From contig NW_003101680.1 in the NCBI RefSeq assembly GCF_000003855.2, positions 1,188,976 through 1,252,975 of the forward strand: a stretch of 64,000 nt of DNA, in the 5' to 3' direction. The notes beneath the pieces were generated by a model. It searched no databases. It saw only the letters and a program-made list of their open reading frames with translations, and had not been told where the DNA came from. The first letter of the stretch is position 1, and each line of letters begins with the position of its first letter. The position numbers were made by a program, and so were the translations under genes. This document shows positions 1 through 14,202 of the stretch, in pieces. Source of the stretch: Blastomyces gilchristii SLH14081. Its lineage: Eukaryota; Ascomycota; Eurotiomycetes; Onygenales; Ajellomycetaceae.

Positions 1-2559
1 GTTTCTCTCTTTACTGTAAGTCTTCTTATAAGTAATTTCTTACAGACTTTAGCTAATAATTCTTATAAAGCTTCTGATATTATCAGTGTCTTCTGTAATC
101 TCACAGATCTATAATTATCTCTCTTCTACTCATACAATCTCTGATTAGATATATATAAATATGTCTAGATTCTCTATTAATGATTCTCACACTGCAGTGT
201 ATTTTCACAATTTCATTATTAATAAGAGATAAGTTTTCAGATACCTGTAAAATCTAAGTAATTAAGATAATATAAATATTATAAATTTATAATAGAAGTT
301 AATTTGAACAGATAAGTCTTCTCTTTATATCTTAATTATTTTCAGACTGAATATCTCAGTATAACTGAGAAAGTAGATATAGCTTTATAAGAAGTATCTG
401 ATCACATACACAGATAGTCAGCTCTCAAGATTCTGCTATAACTATACACACTCTAGTATTCAGCTTCTCTGAAGTCTGTGTATTTCTAATAGTCTTTATA
501 CTAAATATAATAATTATCTGTATTATGAGTATGATGCTTTCTGCTTCTTTAAAGAGAAAAATTGATAGTTATAAGAGAATTGAGTGTTATAAATAATAAG
601 AGTATAAGTTTGAGTTTTCTTTATTTTTTCTTTATTAATCTTTAAATTATGTTCACAGTTCTGTTTATTTTCTTATTTTTTAACTTTAATAAGAATATAA
701 TTTCTTCTTCTCTTATATATATTACAGACTGTTTATCTCAGTAGAAACTTATTATCTTATAGACTAGAATTTGTAAATGACAGTGTTAATATCTTTATTA
801 TAATCAGATTCTTAGTAAAGACTGTATTATTCTGACTTATTAGAATTTATAGTATAAAAGTCATGTTTCAGCTTCTATAGATATCTTATCTATCTGAATA
901 ATTCTTAAGTAAACTTATTCATCTTATCAGAATACTCTTATTATTAAATCTTGAATCAGAGCTTATAATCTTACTTCTCTGAGTTAATAATTTCTTTAAT
1001 CTGATATTCTCTTTTACTCTCTAGTACTTTATAGACAGAGTAATAAGTTACAGAGTTCTCTTCTAAGAATTTCTTATATTTACAGAGTAAAGAGATATAA
1101 AAAATATTATATATCTATAACTCAGATAATAGTTTTAATCTGTAGAATTATAAACTAACTTTCTTTATAATTTTATAAAATTCTATCTGTAAGAGATTCA
1201 GCTTCTTACTAGATCTTTATATAATAATATTTTCTAAACTTAGTCAGACTCTATTATCTTTCTTAAAACTTTTTATAATATACTTAAAGTTATAGTATCT
1301 CTTCTGATACTCTTGAGTCTTTCTTAAGAATTTATAAGCTTTCTTCTGAATCTTCTGAATTCTCTCAGCCTGTTCATAGATATTATCATACTCTATAGTA
1401 TACTCTCACAGATTTATCAAGATTATCTATGAATAAGTTTCAGTGAGTATCTTAAAGAGAGTTTTATCTATACTGATATACTTTAAGTTATTATATATAA
1501 ACTCTGTAAGTAATAATCAATACACTCAGTCATTCTGATTATAATTAACAAAGTATCACAGATACTGTTTTAATATACTTATCAGATATTCTATCTAATT
1601 ATCTGTCTATTGATAAAAAGTTATACTTAGATCTTGTAAGATCTTCAGTATAGTTATTAGATTAGATTAGAACTCTTCTATAAAGATTAATTCTCTGTCT
1701 GAGATAATATTTATAGATAATTCATACAACTGAACTATATTATAGATAAGATATAAGTTAAATTCTTTGACTTCAAGTTCTTATAGATGAATATAAAGTG
1801 TGTTATCTTAGTAAAGTAATTCACTATCATCAGTATACTGTTAAAACAGATATTATATATATTCTTACTTTCTGAAAAACTTATAAGAGTATTCATTTCT
1901 AGCTGTTCTCAAGATTTCTGTGAAATAAGTAGAGAAGTAAGTTCTTTATATAATTTAAATCACACTATTTATAAACTCTGATAAACAGTATAAGAATTCA
2001 CTATCTTCTTCACAAGTTCTTATATCTTCAGCTAGAAGTATTTTCTTATAAGTAACTTATAAGTTCTAGTATCTATAAAATAACCTACTAGAGAAGAGTT
2101 ATGATATCTTTTAATAAGTTCTATACATAGAAACTTATTTATAGATACATAAATTCAGCTCTCTCTTTATAAGAGATTATTTAAGTCTCTTTAATTCTTT
2201 ATTTCTGCAGAATTAGTCTCTACTGTGAGCAGTTTCTAAATATACTGAGTATATTCATTCTTCAGTTATAGTTCAGACAATCTGAACAGAAGATCTTATA
2301 AAGACTTATACTCTGTTTTCTCTTATATTAGGTCTTCTACAGTGCTTTTTAAAGTCTGTAAATTCTTCAGATTATAGATATTCTCTTCAAGAATTCTCAC
2401 AGAGATTCTCAGAGTATTAACTCTCAGTATTATAGAGAGTAGTTGTACAGACTTCTTTTCTCTCTCTTCTCTCTTCTTTTATAAGAGATTAGAAGACTCT
2501 TCAGTCAATCTCTTCATAATACTTAGTCTGAGCATTTTATAAAGCTTTTCTATCTTCTC

Positions 2560-3840
2560 TAGTCTCTCTGTATCTGTCACTCTGATCTTCTTAATATAGT
2601 CTAGTCTGTGAGAGAGTTCATCTACTGAGTTCTTAGTTCTCTTAATATATTCTATCTTGAATCAGAACTCACTCAGTCTCAGAGCTCAGTGAATCTACTA
2701 CTGTAAGAGTTTCTTGATTGAAGTAAACTATTATAAGCTATTATAATCAGTTCTAATAGTAATCACTGTTATAAGACTCTCAAAGTAGTGATATCAGTGA
2801 TAGAAGAATTTCACTATTATAAGAAGCTTCTGATTATGAATGTTATAGTTAATCTCTACAGATTACATCTTTCATGAGAAAAAGACTACTGAAACCTAGT
2901 TCTTATTTAACTGTAGTTATAAGACTATTTCTGAAATTATAAAGAAGAAGATATCTGTCTTTAATCTGATTAAGAGTAAGAAATTAAAGTAAAATAGTAT
3001 TACTGTATTTATGAATATCTGTTTTAATCTTATAAAGATTTTATAAGCTTCTAAAATAAGAAAGTTCTCACAGTTCTCTCTTCTCAATAATCTTTTCATT
3101 CTCTATTTATAGAATAACTTCTTCTTATTTTCATTCTTCAGCATATCTATAAGAGTTAAGAAGATTCTCATAAATACAAAGATAAACTGTCTATAGAAAT
3201 TCACAAAGCTCAGAAAGATCTGAATCTTATAAATACTAGTTAACTTCAGTTATAATAGAATAGTCTTAATCTATGAAGATTTCATCTGAATATTATCTGT
3301 AATAATTATATATTCTAGAAAATTAATTCAGCAGATACTGAAGTTACACTTTATAAGTTTAATATACAGTTCTGTCTCATCTAAGATCTTTAACATACTT
3401 CATATATACTCAGTATATTCTTTCTTCTTCACAGAGTATATTATCATATCATTCAGATATATTATTATAAAGACATTCAGATATATATGAAGTATTTTAT
3501 TAATGAAAGACTGAAATACTGTAAGAGTATTAGTCAGATTAAAAGATATTACTAGATATTTAAACAATCTCAGTGTAGTTCTAAAGACAGTCTTTTATTC
3601 ATTCTCAGACTATATTTATAGCTGTGTATATATATTAATCATATTCAGTTGTATGAATATAACAGCTCTTATAAGATAATTAATTACATTCTCAATCAGA
3701 GACAGAGAGTAGCAGCTCTTTATTATCTTAGAGTTCAGATCACAGTAATCTATATATAATCTGAGATCTTCATTCTTCTTCTTCATGAATATCACAGAGG
3801 CTCTCACAGAGGCCTGTGAAGATCAGATAAAGTCATTCTT
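2560..3840 (-). pseudogene. Reverse transcriptase/RNase H relic of element A
   Basis: The minus-strand reading contains, in order, a motif like FMKKKNEDLRLYIDY (family form: FVKKKDGSLRLCVDYR), a segment ending IQLNMINIY (family form: TKLDLRNAY), the catalytic box as YLND instead of YLDD near 3,450, and then an RNase H-like stretch that includes LIRLKTDIFFF. Asp-to-Asn replacements are G-to-A changes. Several stops interrupt the frame, so no functional polymerase is encoded. Identification as a gypsy pol relic is from motif order; the domain limits are approximate. Confidence 0.75.
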
Positions 3841-5720
3841 CAGATTCTTCTTTACATAGATCTGCAAGATCTCTGTCTTATAATAAAAGAGCTTATAGAT
3901 TGATTCTCAGAAGAGTTTCTGCTCTTCTATTAAATCTATTATCAGATTCTTCTCACAGTGAGAGAGAAGCTCAGCTATCTTTACTAAGTTAAATATCTCT
4001 GTAAGATCTCAGTATTTCTCTGATATCTGAAGCTCAGTTTTCATAACTGCAAGATTCTCAGACACTTATAAAGCTATTATATAGATGAGCTTGTCTTCTC
4101 TAATCAACTCTGTAGTATTAACTGATTCTATCTCTGTAAGTAAGTCTGTCAACACTGATCAGAAGTATAAACCTGACTTATAAACAGCTATGTATAAATT
4201 ATGTCTTTGAAGTCATGTAAGTCTCAAGTACATGTTATCTATGATATCTGCAATAATTATAGTTTCTGTAAATCTTCTTCAGATTTCAGAGAGATCTTGT
4301 AATTTAAAGATAACTCTTATAAGTCTCTCAGTTCTCAGATCTGAGTTCTCACACTCTGCTTATTATAAGAGTAGATTCTCAGTTTTTACCTTTCAGCTCA
4401 TTCACTTTATAAGCTTTAGAAACATCACAGTGACCTGAGATTCTGAGTTTATTAATACTTTTTATACTTGCAGAGCAGTAGTACTGCAGTACAGTCTCTC
4501 TCTGTAAGTAAGTATTTTCATTGAGAAAGTAACAGATTCAGATGTCAGCTTCAAGACTCTTAAGAAGACTGTTACTGACTCTGTCTATAACTTCTTAAAT
4601 TTCTATTTTAATTTATTCAGACAGTTTGCATGAAGATGTTCTAGTTTAGAATAGATAAAGCAGAGTCTCTTTTTCTTAATCTCTCTATTATACACTCTGT
4701 TTATAGAAGCTTATAAAGCTCTCTCTCTCTGCTCAGCAGTCAGACATGAATCTCTCTATATCTTATTATCTTTTTCTAATAAATCTGTTCTCTGTTATTC
4801 TGATTCTTACAGAATTAATCAGTGATTCACTCTTCACAGATCTGTGACTCTCACAGTGATTTATAAGCAGTGAATAAGAGTTATCAGTTTCTTCAGAATT
4901 AAGAACTTAGAGTCTTACTCAATAAGCTTGTTCTGCATGTTTTTATTCAGTCTCTTTACAAACATCATTATTCAGGTCTTATTTCAGAGCCCTGTTTTCA
5001 CAGATCTCAATTCATATTATAATTTCATAAAATGCTGTGAGTAGTCTTTATCAGATTTCTTATCTCTTTTTCTAATATTAATGATTACAGTTCAGATATT
5101 CTCTGTTTAGCTTATAAAGTTTCTTAACTTATTCTCTAGATAGGTCTTGAGAACAGATCAGTGAGATCTCTTATAATTATTCTCTAAATAATTCAGTCAG
5201 TTCTTGACTTCAGTGTAATAGAGATCTGTTATTATATAGATGATAGCTTCTTCATCTTTCATATTACATAGTTGAGCTTGTAAGTCAATTTCAAATACAA
5301 ACTTGTAAAAGCTTTTATAGATTGTGATTCAATAAGTAATCTTAAGTAATCACAGCTTAAGAAAGTTTCTTTTCAGTTTATAAGTATCTCTGAAGATTAT
5401 GTCTAGAGACTCAGTTTAAGAGTGTTTGCAGATAGCAAGCATTTCTTGTAGAAAAATAGCTTAATTTTATAAGAGATGCTCAAGAATGTTCTCTACTGAG
5501 ATTGATTTATTTATGAGTTCAGAGAGTTCCTCTGTCACAGATGTAGAGAATGATGTTTTATAAGTAATTAATAAGTTCTCTGAGACTTCTTTTATGAAGA
5601 TTATTCATAATTCAAGTAACTGCTTCTGAGTATCTGCAGTAGAGTTCACAGAGATTAAAGTATACAAGTTTCTAGTTCTTTCAGTTATAACAGATGATTG
5701 CTGACTGACTGAGCTTGAAA

Positions 5721-5978
5721 TGTAAGAATAAGTGCTCACAGGCAATTATTCAGATATTTACAGCTTGATATGATATATACTGTTAACTACTAGAAGTATT
5801 CACAGTAGAAAGATAAAATGTAGAAGTTAAATATATAATAGCATTCAAGCTGAGTTATGAATAGTATTCATGAACTTCAGTCTATATAGTTGTGTGTAGT
5901 CAAGAGCCGCTAGCTCTATTGATTACATGAGAGATAGAAATAGAGATAAAGAATTCATGAGAAGTGAAATTTCTTACA
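5721..5978 (-). repeat. 5' LTR of element A (258 bp)
   Basis: On the minus strand it begins TGTAAGAAAT and ends TATTCTTACA, so it has TG...CA termini. It matches the two LTRs of the element at 12,891-19,759 over its whole length, with differences that are mostly C/T and G/A. It keeps one unmutated island near 5,906 (AGCCGCTAGC) also seen in the other copies. Confidence 0.9.
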
Positions 5979-8675
5979 AGAATCTCAGTATAATGATAAA
6001 GAATAGTGTTATAAAGAAGATATTAATCAGAGTTTAAAGTCTTAAGTAAGTTATATTTATAAAGAGTAGTATCTGTAGAGAAGTCAGTTTTCATATTATT
6101 TTAAAATTCTGTATTAAGATTGATATAAGTATTAATATAAGAGCTTTAATCATAGTTGAAATCTAAAAACTAATGATTAAGCTGTTCACAGTTTCAGATA
6201 TCAATGAGATTATTATTATTATACTATGAGTTTTAATAAGTGAGTAATACTTAAGAGAGATTAAGCTCTTCTTCATTATTCTAATTATTTTTAAACTCAG
6301 GTTCTGATTTCAGTATATCTTCATCATAGATATTAACTGAGTGATTATAAGAAAGACAGTAATAATTAAAGATTTCTGTAAAAGAGAATTAAGAAATGAG
6401 AAGATTAACAATCTTAAGATTTTCAATTTAATGAAAAGAGTAGTAAAGAAGAAGTTTAACATAAGTATAGTTCTCTGAATTAGTTTTAAACTGATAAACA
6501 GAAAAGTAGATTAACACTCAGAGTTTTATATAAGAATATCTCTTAATTTAATAACTGTGAGAAAAGATTTGAAAAAATTTAAGAAATGAAAGATCTTCAA
6601 ATTCAGTTAACTACTACTTATATTTTTTTAAAAAGAATGAATTATATTATAATTCATCAGATTCAAGAATATAGCTATGATAATATTGAGATTCAGACTA
6701 ATAATCAACTATAATTGACTTATAAGAACTCATTTATAAAGAAAGATTTAAAAGAAGATAATAAATCTTCTGAGCAGATCAATTGTGCTCATCAATGAGC
6801 TAATTCATAAGTTTAATAACTGTAGAGAGTAGTGAGTGACTTGAACTGACTCTTAAAATTACTTATTGAATAATCTGATGATAGAATTCTATATCTGTTT
6901 CAGCTTTAATAATGTACTTAGACAGATAATTAAGAATAACATAACTGTCAGTGTAGAAAGCAATATCAGTATTTACTAGTCAGCTAACTGTAATTAATCT
7001 GTTATAGTTATTAAGAATTGAGTTATTATAACAGAGATACAGCTGATAATATCTACTACTTAAAGATTTAAGAATAGCACAGTCAGTTCAGTATTCATAC
7101 AGAAAGTGAAATTGATAATATAGATTATCAGTAATTCAGTGTTTATAAATACAGTACTTTTCACTACAGTGATGATATTGAATATAATTAAGAACTATAG
7201 ATAAATATTCAATAACATTTATCTAATTAGAATAGCTAAGAGAAAGAAGTAACTATATATCTTCAGACTGGGTGTGATTAGGCTCAGAATTCTCAGCTGT
7301 AATAATGAGATCTCAGTAGTTAGCAAAGACTTGATGAAAGTCTTTATTCATATCAAGTTCAGAATTCAGTATATTCTTACATTAAAATACACTATATAAG
7401 TGCACTGATTCACAGTCTTATCACTTATAACAAGTTCAGTAATCTAGAATTTTGAATTTCAGATCTAGAATCTTTTTCTTGAAGATTGTAAGTTATAGAT
7501 AAAAGTAATATATGACTATAGTAGAATAGTCATGAATACTATCTCTTACAAACTTCAATCTCTCAAGATCAGTGCTGTACTTTCAAATAATATAGTTAGA
7601 GAAGTAGTATATCAGATTATCTCAGTAATGATCTGCAGCTGAGAGAGTAAGAAATAGATATAAAGATCTGATATTTTGAATATAGACTTATAGCTGATAA
7701 TATTTTATACTTTAAAAAGAATGAATTTTATAAAGACTCTCTGTAAACTGTGTAAGTAAATTTAAAATTATAATAGATTATAAAGTATCAGTAGTAAAAG
7801 TAGTCTGCAGCTTCTCTAGAGTGAGATTCTTAATAAGAGAGTCAGTTTAATTATAGAAAAAGTGACTCTGATTATTAATCTATCTATGAAATAGAGAATT
7901 GAAAAGAATATATTGAAAATGACTATAGCAGATAAAACAGCTATTATAATATTTAAGAAGAAACTGTATATAATCTGCAAGACTAATTATTCTTTATCTA
8001 GAGAGAATGAATTCAGCTTCATCTCATAAGAAAAGTATTGAAAAGACTTAAGAAAAGAGTAAGTAAGTGTTGTTAAACTTACTAAGTAATATATTACAGA
8101 CTGAAGACAGAGTGAGATGATTAATCTATTCTTACTGTGATATTTCAAGTTTATGATAGAGTTACTCAACTTCAGACTGTGAGATTAAAAGATCTGAAAT
8201 ATCAGAGTATTCAGATAAGATATTCAAGTTATCAAGATTTAAATAATTCTCATTTTTAATAACTGTTAATTCTTACTTATCAAGCTTGTGAAAAGAAATC
8301 TGATCAGAGATATTTTTATTTTCAGATAACTGATTTCAAGTCTCTTTATTAATCACAATATTCTGATAATTGAGATAATTTTTATAGAGATAGATTAGTC
8401 ATTGAGTAATAGCTTCTTTATAAATTATGAAATCTTGATAAAACTGATATTACAAGCAGAGATCTGCATTTAAATTTAAAGACTTCAATATAATAATATC
8501 AAGATTCTTAGAAAGAAGTGAGAGAGTGTTATAAATATAGTCAGTATCTCTAAGAAAGTTAATAATATAATCTTTATACTGATATTCTCTGACTTGATGA
8601 ATCTTAATAAAGATATGTATATATGAAATTAATATCTCTTTAATCTGACTAAGAATAGAAAGATCTGAATCAAGA
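5979..8675. other. AT-rich RIP-like sequence of unresolved origin (left arm of the target of elements A and D)
   Basis: About 2.7 kb without any plausible gene. It lies between the LTR of element A and the left target duplication of element D, and would have been continuous with 23,368 onward before D inserted. Composition is like the neighbouring elements, and the short open frames (for example 7,987-8,169 minus) resemble nothing I recognise. It is probably an older mutated repeat; some minus-strand stretches between 6,700 and 7,250 could be a retroelement pol but I cannot support a call. Confidence 0.4.
8671..8675. repeat. Target-site duplication (CAAGA), left of element D
   Basis: CAAGA immediately precedes the LTR start TGTAAC; the same five bases follow the right LTR at 23,363-23,367. 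Five-base duplications are normal for Ty3/gypsy integrases. Confidence 0.8.
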
Positions 8676-9208
8676 TGTAACATGACAGAATCAAAGCAGT
8701 GACTAGTTAATAATGTCATGTAGATGTAGTTGTTTGAAAAGCTGTATAAGTGAGCTTAACTATCTTACTTAAATAGTGAGCTCATAGACTACAGAGTTAT
8801 TGTGAGAATATCACAGATGTAATACTTAGTATACTAAGAAGATTGTATGAGATATGCAGTAACTCTTATATATATTCTAATAGAAGAAAAACAAATCACT
8901 GACTTCTTTGATAAGAAGTCAGTATCTAGCTATTCTATATAAATAATAAGTAGATACTCTTCTCTCATTTCATAAGTGAGAATAGTCAGAGTGATATCTC
9001 AGTAGCATCTTATTATTAAGAAAGAGTAATCTGCTAATCTTATATAGAAGCAGAGTTCTTATATTCATTAATTAGATCTTTCTATAATATATCTGAATGA
9101 TGTTATAGAGTGATTGAAAACCAGTTCAGATAGAATAAAATTATTCACATGAAATTGATAAGCTGTGTGAAACTGCAACAGAGTCTTGACATAACTGAGA
9201 GTATAATA
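8676..9208 (-). repeat. 3' LTR of element D (533 bp)
   Basis: Plus-strand start TGTAACATGACAG; homologous along its full length to 22,830-23,362, with differences dominated by C/T and G/A transitions. It is more heavily mutated at its right end than its partner: GCGGCCGGGAGCG in the right LTR corresponds to ATAACTGAGAGTA here. Confidence 0.85.
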
Positions 9209-9668
9209 ATGCTCTTTTCTTTAAGAACATAGTTCTGATACTCTCAAGATTATCAGATTAGAAATTATCTTTATTATATAATAACAGTTATCAACTGATT
9301 GATAGTGTGTATGCTGTGTATAATATAAAGAAATAGATGAGTTTTTCTGCTGACTGTGTAGATCTTTCTTTTCTCATCTTCATTCAAATCAAATACATGA
9401 TAAGTGAGTTTCTTATATATTAATTTAAAATATGAAAAATGTAGTTAATAAGTGACTTACAGATCTCTTAACATATTTCATTCTATATATGAAATTCTCT
9501 GCAAAAGTGATGTGTTTTTAGAGATAAAGTTAACAGTAGTGACAGGATTTTTTAAAAAGATCTCTCTTCTTATGAAACATTTTTCTTTCTCTCTTCTCAA
9601 TTGCAACAGTGAGTGTATGAGAGTATTATTCTTGAAGAATAATAAAGAGCTTATTCTGACATTTTCTA

Positions 9669-10349
9669 GTGAATAATAAATGTCTTTATAATGTAACTGC
9701 AGTCTCTGTGATTATCAAGAAAGTTAAATTAAAGATAGAGACAGTAGTATCAACAGATCACAGAAGCATCACTCTTATTATTATATCTTCTTCTTCTTCT
9801 TCTTCTGCTTCTCTTGCAGCTGCAGTGATAGTCACTATATCTTGTAGTAAGATGTCATCTCTTCTACTGATTAATTTATCTATATTCAGTTCTTTCTCTG
9901 TCTCTCTTACTGCTATTGTGACACTGCTCTCTCTCTCAGTCAGCACAGTGATATATGACTCTATGTGATTATTTAAAGAGAAATCTGAGAAGAGCTTGAT
10001 TCTGAGAACAGTGACTTTAAGAAGCTCAATTCATAGTTTTTCTTCTATAACATACTCAAGCTCTGCTCAGAATACTGCTGAGTTGAGTTCACAGAGTTCT
10101 GTAGTTTCTTTATCTTCTCTCTATGAGAAGGCTTCAGTGCAGTCTCTGACTGATATCACTACTTATCTACACTGTGTTAAGCAGCTGAAGAAGAGAAGAA
10201 TCTTGTATATTTACTTCTTCTCTCACTCTTATTATTTTCATTGTATCTGTAACAATAACTTCTGTCTCTCTATAAGTATTATCTACTCTATAAGAAGACA
10301 TTGTGTTGACTCTGACAAGAAGCTTAGATGCTCAAGTAGTACAGAGTAA
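9669..10349 (+). other. Open frame surviving antisense to element D (function unknown)
   Basis: Two consecutive open stretches (9,669-9,968 and 9,996-10,349) are in the same plus-strand frame, separated by a single TGA at 9,966. The translation is Ser/Ile/Val-rich with a run of serines near the middle and no domain I recognise. The opposite strand, which is the coding strand of element D, reads a charged Glu/Arg-rich segment over part of this stretch. Most likely the plus-strand openness is a by-product of mutated TCT/TCA-rich sequence. I do not call it a gene. Confidence 0.2.
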
Positions 10350-11944
10350 GAGTCTCAGAGCTTCAAGTATTGATAGATTCTATTAAGACTGAGAAGATCT
10401 CTCTTACTCATCTGTAAAAGAAAATGAAAGTGTGAATCTTCAAGATAAAAAAATATCTCAGAATGACTGATCTTAAGAAGAAGTTAGCTAGTACTGCTGT
10501 TAAAAGCACTGCAGAGATTAATCACTGATTGAAGAGAATCTTATTTCAATTGAAGTAGATAACTGAGATGCTTTATAAATTAATAAGTTAATACTTCAAG
10601 TATCTCTCATACTCTTCTATAGCATGCTTCTCTGCAGTACTGCAGTACTAACTTCTCAGCAGATAAAGATACTGATGCTGAAGACTTCAACAGTGAAGAA
10701 TAAGTTTGATAAAGATATAATTATTAATAAGTAGATTCTGAGATTCTTCTCTTTTTACTTTTTCAGTGAGTTACAGCCTTATTTAGAATAGCAGTGACTC
10801 ATAGATTGATAATATTAATCTTTATTAATTTTAAATATCTCTTTTCTTTAACTGCTTCAGGAATTTTACACTTGTATAGTCTTATTAAACTTCTAAAAAT
10901 TCTTTGAGAGAAAATAGAAGAAGAGTGCTACAGAGTTGACAAGATATCAGCTTATTACTGTGAGATTATCTCTAAAAAACTCTTTAAGAAAAATGAGAAG
11001 TTTCAAGCAGTATTTCTTATTTAATATCTCTGATATATAACAGAGTGATCTCTACTAGTCATCTCATAGCTTACAATCTCTTTCTCAGCATTTTTCAAAT
11101 ACTTAAGTGATTCTCACAAATTCTCTGATAATGAATAATCTTCTTATTTAATAAGATATTGAAGCTTACTATAATATATTCACTTATTCAATATTTTCTT
11201 CATAAGATATTCAGTATCATTCTCAATCTTGATATTATTCAGTCAAGATGACTCTGTCTCAGAGTATTACTTATAGAGCTTTAAATAGAAAATGTGAAAA
11301 ATAAAATGAATTGATTTCAATTCTATGAATAATTTCAACTTATATATCTGCTTACTTATCACTCTTATTACTGAGAAAGATTCTAGTCATCACTTACTGA
11401 GCTTCTTATACAGTCTTATTATCTTGATATTCTTTACTGAAAGTAGTACTTAATTCTCTATTAAGAACTTCATTAAAAGATGTTTTTAATTATAGTATTT
11501 TATCTATTACTTCTGAGTATAATGAATACTTTTCATCATCTTCTTATAAATTTTATTCAAAAGTTTCAATCTTACTTTTACTTCTGATACTGAGAAATAC
11601 TCTGTTCTCTGTATCTATTTAATATTCTGACTGTCTATTTCTCTCTTTGAAATATCATCTGTAATGTCACTGAGTAATAAAGAATTATATTTATAATAAG
11701 TATAGAAAGAAGATATCTTTAAGATTATATTCTTTATATTATTATATATAAATTCAGTAGTTAGAAAATGTTTGAGTCAATCATTCTGATAATATAAATA
11801 GAATACTTAAAGATACTATTCTAATATCTGATTCTGATATTCAGTCTGATTATCTATCTGTGAATGAAATGTGATACTGAGAAGATATCTTATTATAAGA
11901 TGATAGTAAAAAGCTGATTAGTATTTACTAATGAAGAGAGATTC

Positions 11945-12142
11945 TCAATCTGTTATTAATAATTTCAGAGTACTGTGATTACAAATGATGATATCTAAAA
12001 ACAGGTCAGTTAATTCAGAGACTTTAATCTTTTTATAAGTAGAGATATATCTGATCATCTTTATAAAGTAATTAATAATGACTAAAATTGAATTATATTC
12101 TTTAACTCTTATTAACTTCAGTAGATCAATTATGAAATTCAT
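11945..12142 (-). pseudogene. Integrase core relic of element D
   Basis: A 65-codon minus-strand open frame reads MNFIIDLLKL, then NSILVIINYFIKMIRYI and ELTDLFLDIII, ending LLITD. This is the start of the gypsy integrase catalytic core (family form: MDFI.DLP, DSILVVVDRFTKMARYIP, DLF...V...HG.P..IVSDRG). The expected Asp residues at several points read Asn, consistent with G-to-A change. The flanking sequence on both sides continues with stops. It belongs to the part of D left of the nested element. Confidence 0.75.
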
Positions 12143-12885
12143 TAATAGATTCTATTATAAGTTCTTTAAAACAGGCAGTGATATTAACTTACTGTATTAC
12201 TTATACTGCAGAATCTTTATCTTTTAATAAATATTATAAGTCTTAATATACTCTTTAACATCTGTCTGAAGCTTGTCTCAAATATATTTACATTTTAGAA
12301 GCTTCTCAGTCTTCTCTAATTCAAAGTATCTTATATAAGAATTATTATAATGAATTCTCAATAACTTCTGATGCATCACTCTGCTATGAGAGATGAAGAC
12401 TGAATTATTCAGTAGTAGAAGTTTATATTCTTCTAGTTATCAGTGACTTGATTTCTTAGCAGCACTGTCTCACTCAGAGTCTGTCTCTTTCAAGTTTAAA
12501 TCAGATTCTTTCTTCTTCAACTTCTGAATTCAAGTTATAGTAGAGATATTTCTCTTCTATAACTTATCAATGAATTTCAAAAGTAGTTAGATTAAAAGAT
12601 TGTAGATTATTTCATTCTTTACTAATTCAATGATAATAAGATATAATATAAGAAGCTTATAATCTTCAGTGTCAGTTCTCTGCAGAGACTCAGGTTTTCT
12701 TTTATCTTCTATACTGAGTTACATAGCTGTCTTATCAGCACTGTTTCTAAGCTTCAGAGAATCTTAACTCTCTGCAGTTAGCTTCTTCTACAGTGATAAC
12801 AGAGATTCTTTTATAAAATTCTTCTTCACATTAATAATATTATAATCAGACTGTTTAAATAATATATCAGCAGAGTTAAGTCAAT

Positions 12886-12890
12886 CTGAA
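12886..12890. repeat. Target-site duplication (CTGAA), left of element C
   Basis: CTGAA immediately before the LTR start TGTAAG; the identical five bases follow the 3' LTR at 19,760-19,764. Confidence 0.9.
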
Positions 12891-13148
12891 TGTAAGAAAT
12901 CCCGCTTCTCGCGGATTCTTTACTTCTATTTCTATCTCTCGCGTAATTAATAGAGCTAGCGGCTCTTGGCTACATACAACTATATAGACTAGAGTTCATG
13001 AATACTATTTATAACTCAGCTTGAATACTATTATACATTTAATTTCTATATTTTATCTTTCTACTGTAAATACTTCTAGTAGTTAACAGTATATATTACA
13101 TCAAGCTGCAAACATCTGAATAATCATCTGTGAGCACTTATTCTTACA
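12891..13148 (+). repeat. 5' LTR of element C (258 bp)
   Basis: TG...CA termini. It keeps CpG islands lost from the 3' copy: CCGCTTCTCGCGG near 12,903 and CTCTCGCG near 12,946, where the 3' LTR reads TGCTTCTTACAG and CTCTTACA. Confidence 0.93.
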
Positions 13149-14202
13149 TTTCAAGCTCAGTCAGTCAGCAACTGCCTGTTATAACTGAAAGAACTAGAAA
13201 CTTATATACTTCAATCTCTGCAAACTCTACTACAGACACTCAGAAGTAGTCATCTGAATCATGAATAATCTCTGTAAAAGAAGTCTCAGAGAACTTATTA
13301 ATTACTTATAGAACATTATTCTCTATATCTGTGACAGAGAAACTTTCTGAACTCATAAATAAATCAATCTCAGTGAAGAACATTCTTGAGCATCTCTTAC
13401 AGAATCAAGCTATTTTTCTACAAGAAATGCTTACTATCTGCAAACACTCTTAAACTGAGTCTCTAGACATAATCTTCAGAGATATCTGTGAACTGAAAAG
13501 AAACTTTCTTAAGTCATAACTACTTAAGATCACTTATCAAATCATAATCTATAAAAGCTTTTACAAGTTTGTATTTAAAATTGACTTACAAGCTCAGCTG
13601 TGTAATATAAAAGATGAAGAAGCTGTCATCTATATAATAACAGACCTCTATTACACTGAAGTCAAGAACTGGCTGAATTATTTAGAGAATAATTATGAGA
13701 GATTTCACTGATCTGTTCTTAAGACCTATTTAGAGAATAAGTTGAGAAACTCTGTGAGCTGAACAGAGAACATCTGAACTGTGATTATTAATATTAGAAA
13801 AAGAGATGAGAAATCTGATAAAGACTACTTACAGTACTTCATGAAATTATGATATGAATTAGAGTCTATGAAAACAGAGCTCTGAAACAAGACCTGAATA
13901 ATGATGTTTATAAAGAGACTGAATAAAGACATGTAGAACAAGCTTATTAAGCAAGACTCTAAGCTCTTGATTCTGAAGAAACTGATAATTCTCATTTACT
14001 GCTTATAAATCACTGTGAGAGTCACAGATCTGTGAAGAGTGAATCACTGATCAACTCTATAAGAATTAGAACAACAGAGAACAGATTTATCAGAAAAAGA
14101 TAACAAAGTATAGAGAGATTTATATCTGACTGTTGAGTAAAGAGAAAGAGCTTTACAAGCTTCTGTAAATAGAGTATACAATAGAAAGACTAAGAAAAAG
14201 AG

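Larger units (their letters stand above)
1..5978 (-). mobile_element. Ty3/gypsy chromodomain-type retrotransposon, element A (truncated by window edge, RIP-degraded)
   Basis: Minus-strand element whose 5' LTR is at its right end (5,721-5,978) and whose body runs leftward off the window. It belongs to the same family as the complete element at 12,891-19,759: the LTRs are both 258 bp and the internal sequence corresponds in reverse orientation. Minus-strand translation between about 3,840 and 2,560 shows reverse transcriptase and RNase H relics. Every frame is broken, and the stops are mainly TAA/TAG/TGA at positions explained by C-to-T or G-to-A change. The far LTR is outside the window, so a target duplication cannot be checked; the flank after the LTR is AGAAT (5,979-5,983). 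Confidence 0.85.

Noticed and set aside
8450..8719. 89-codon minus-strand frame as a Gag start
   Set aside because: It crosses the LTR boundary of element D at 8,676, so it joins unrelated sequences.
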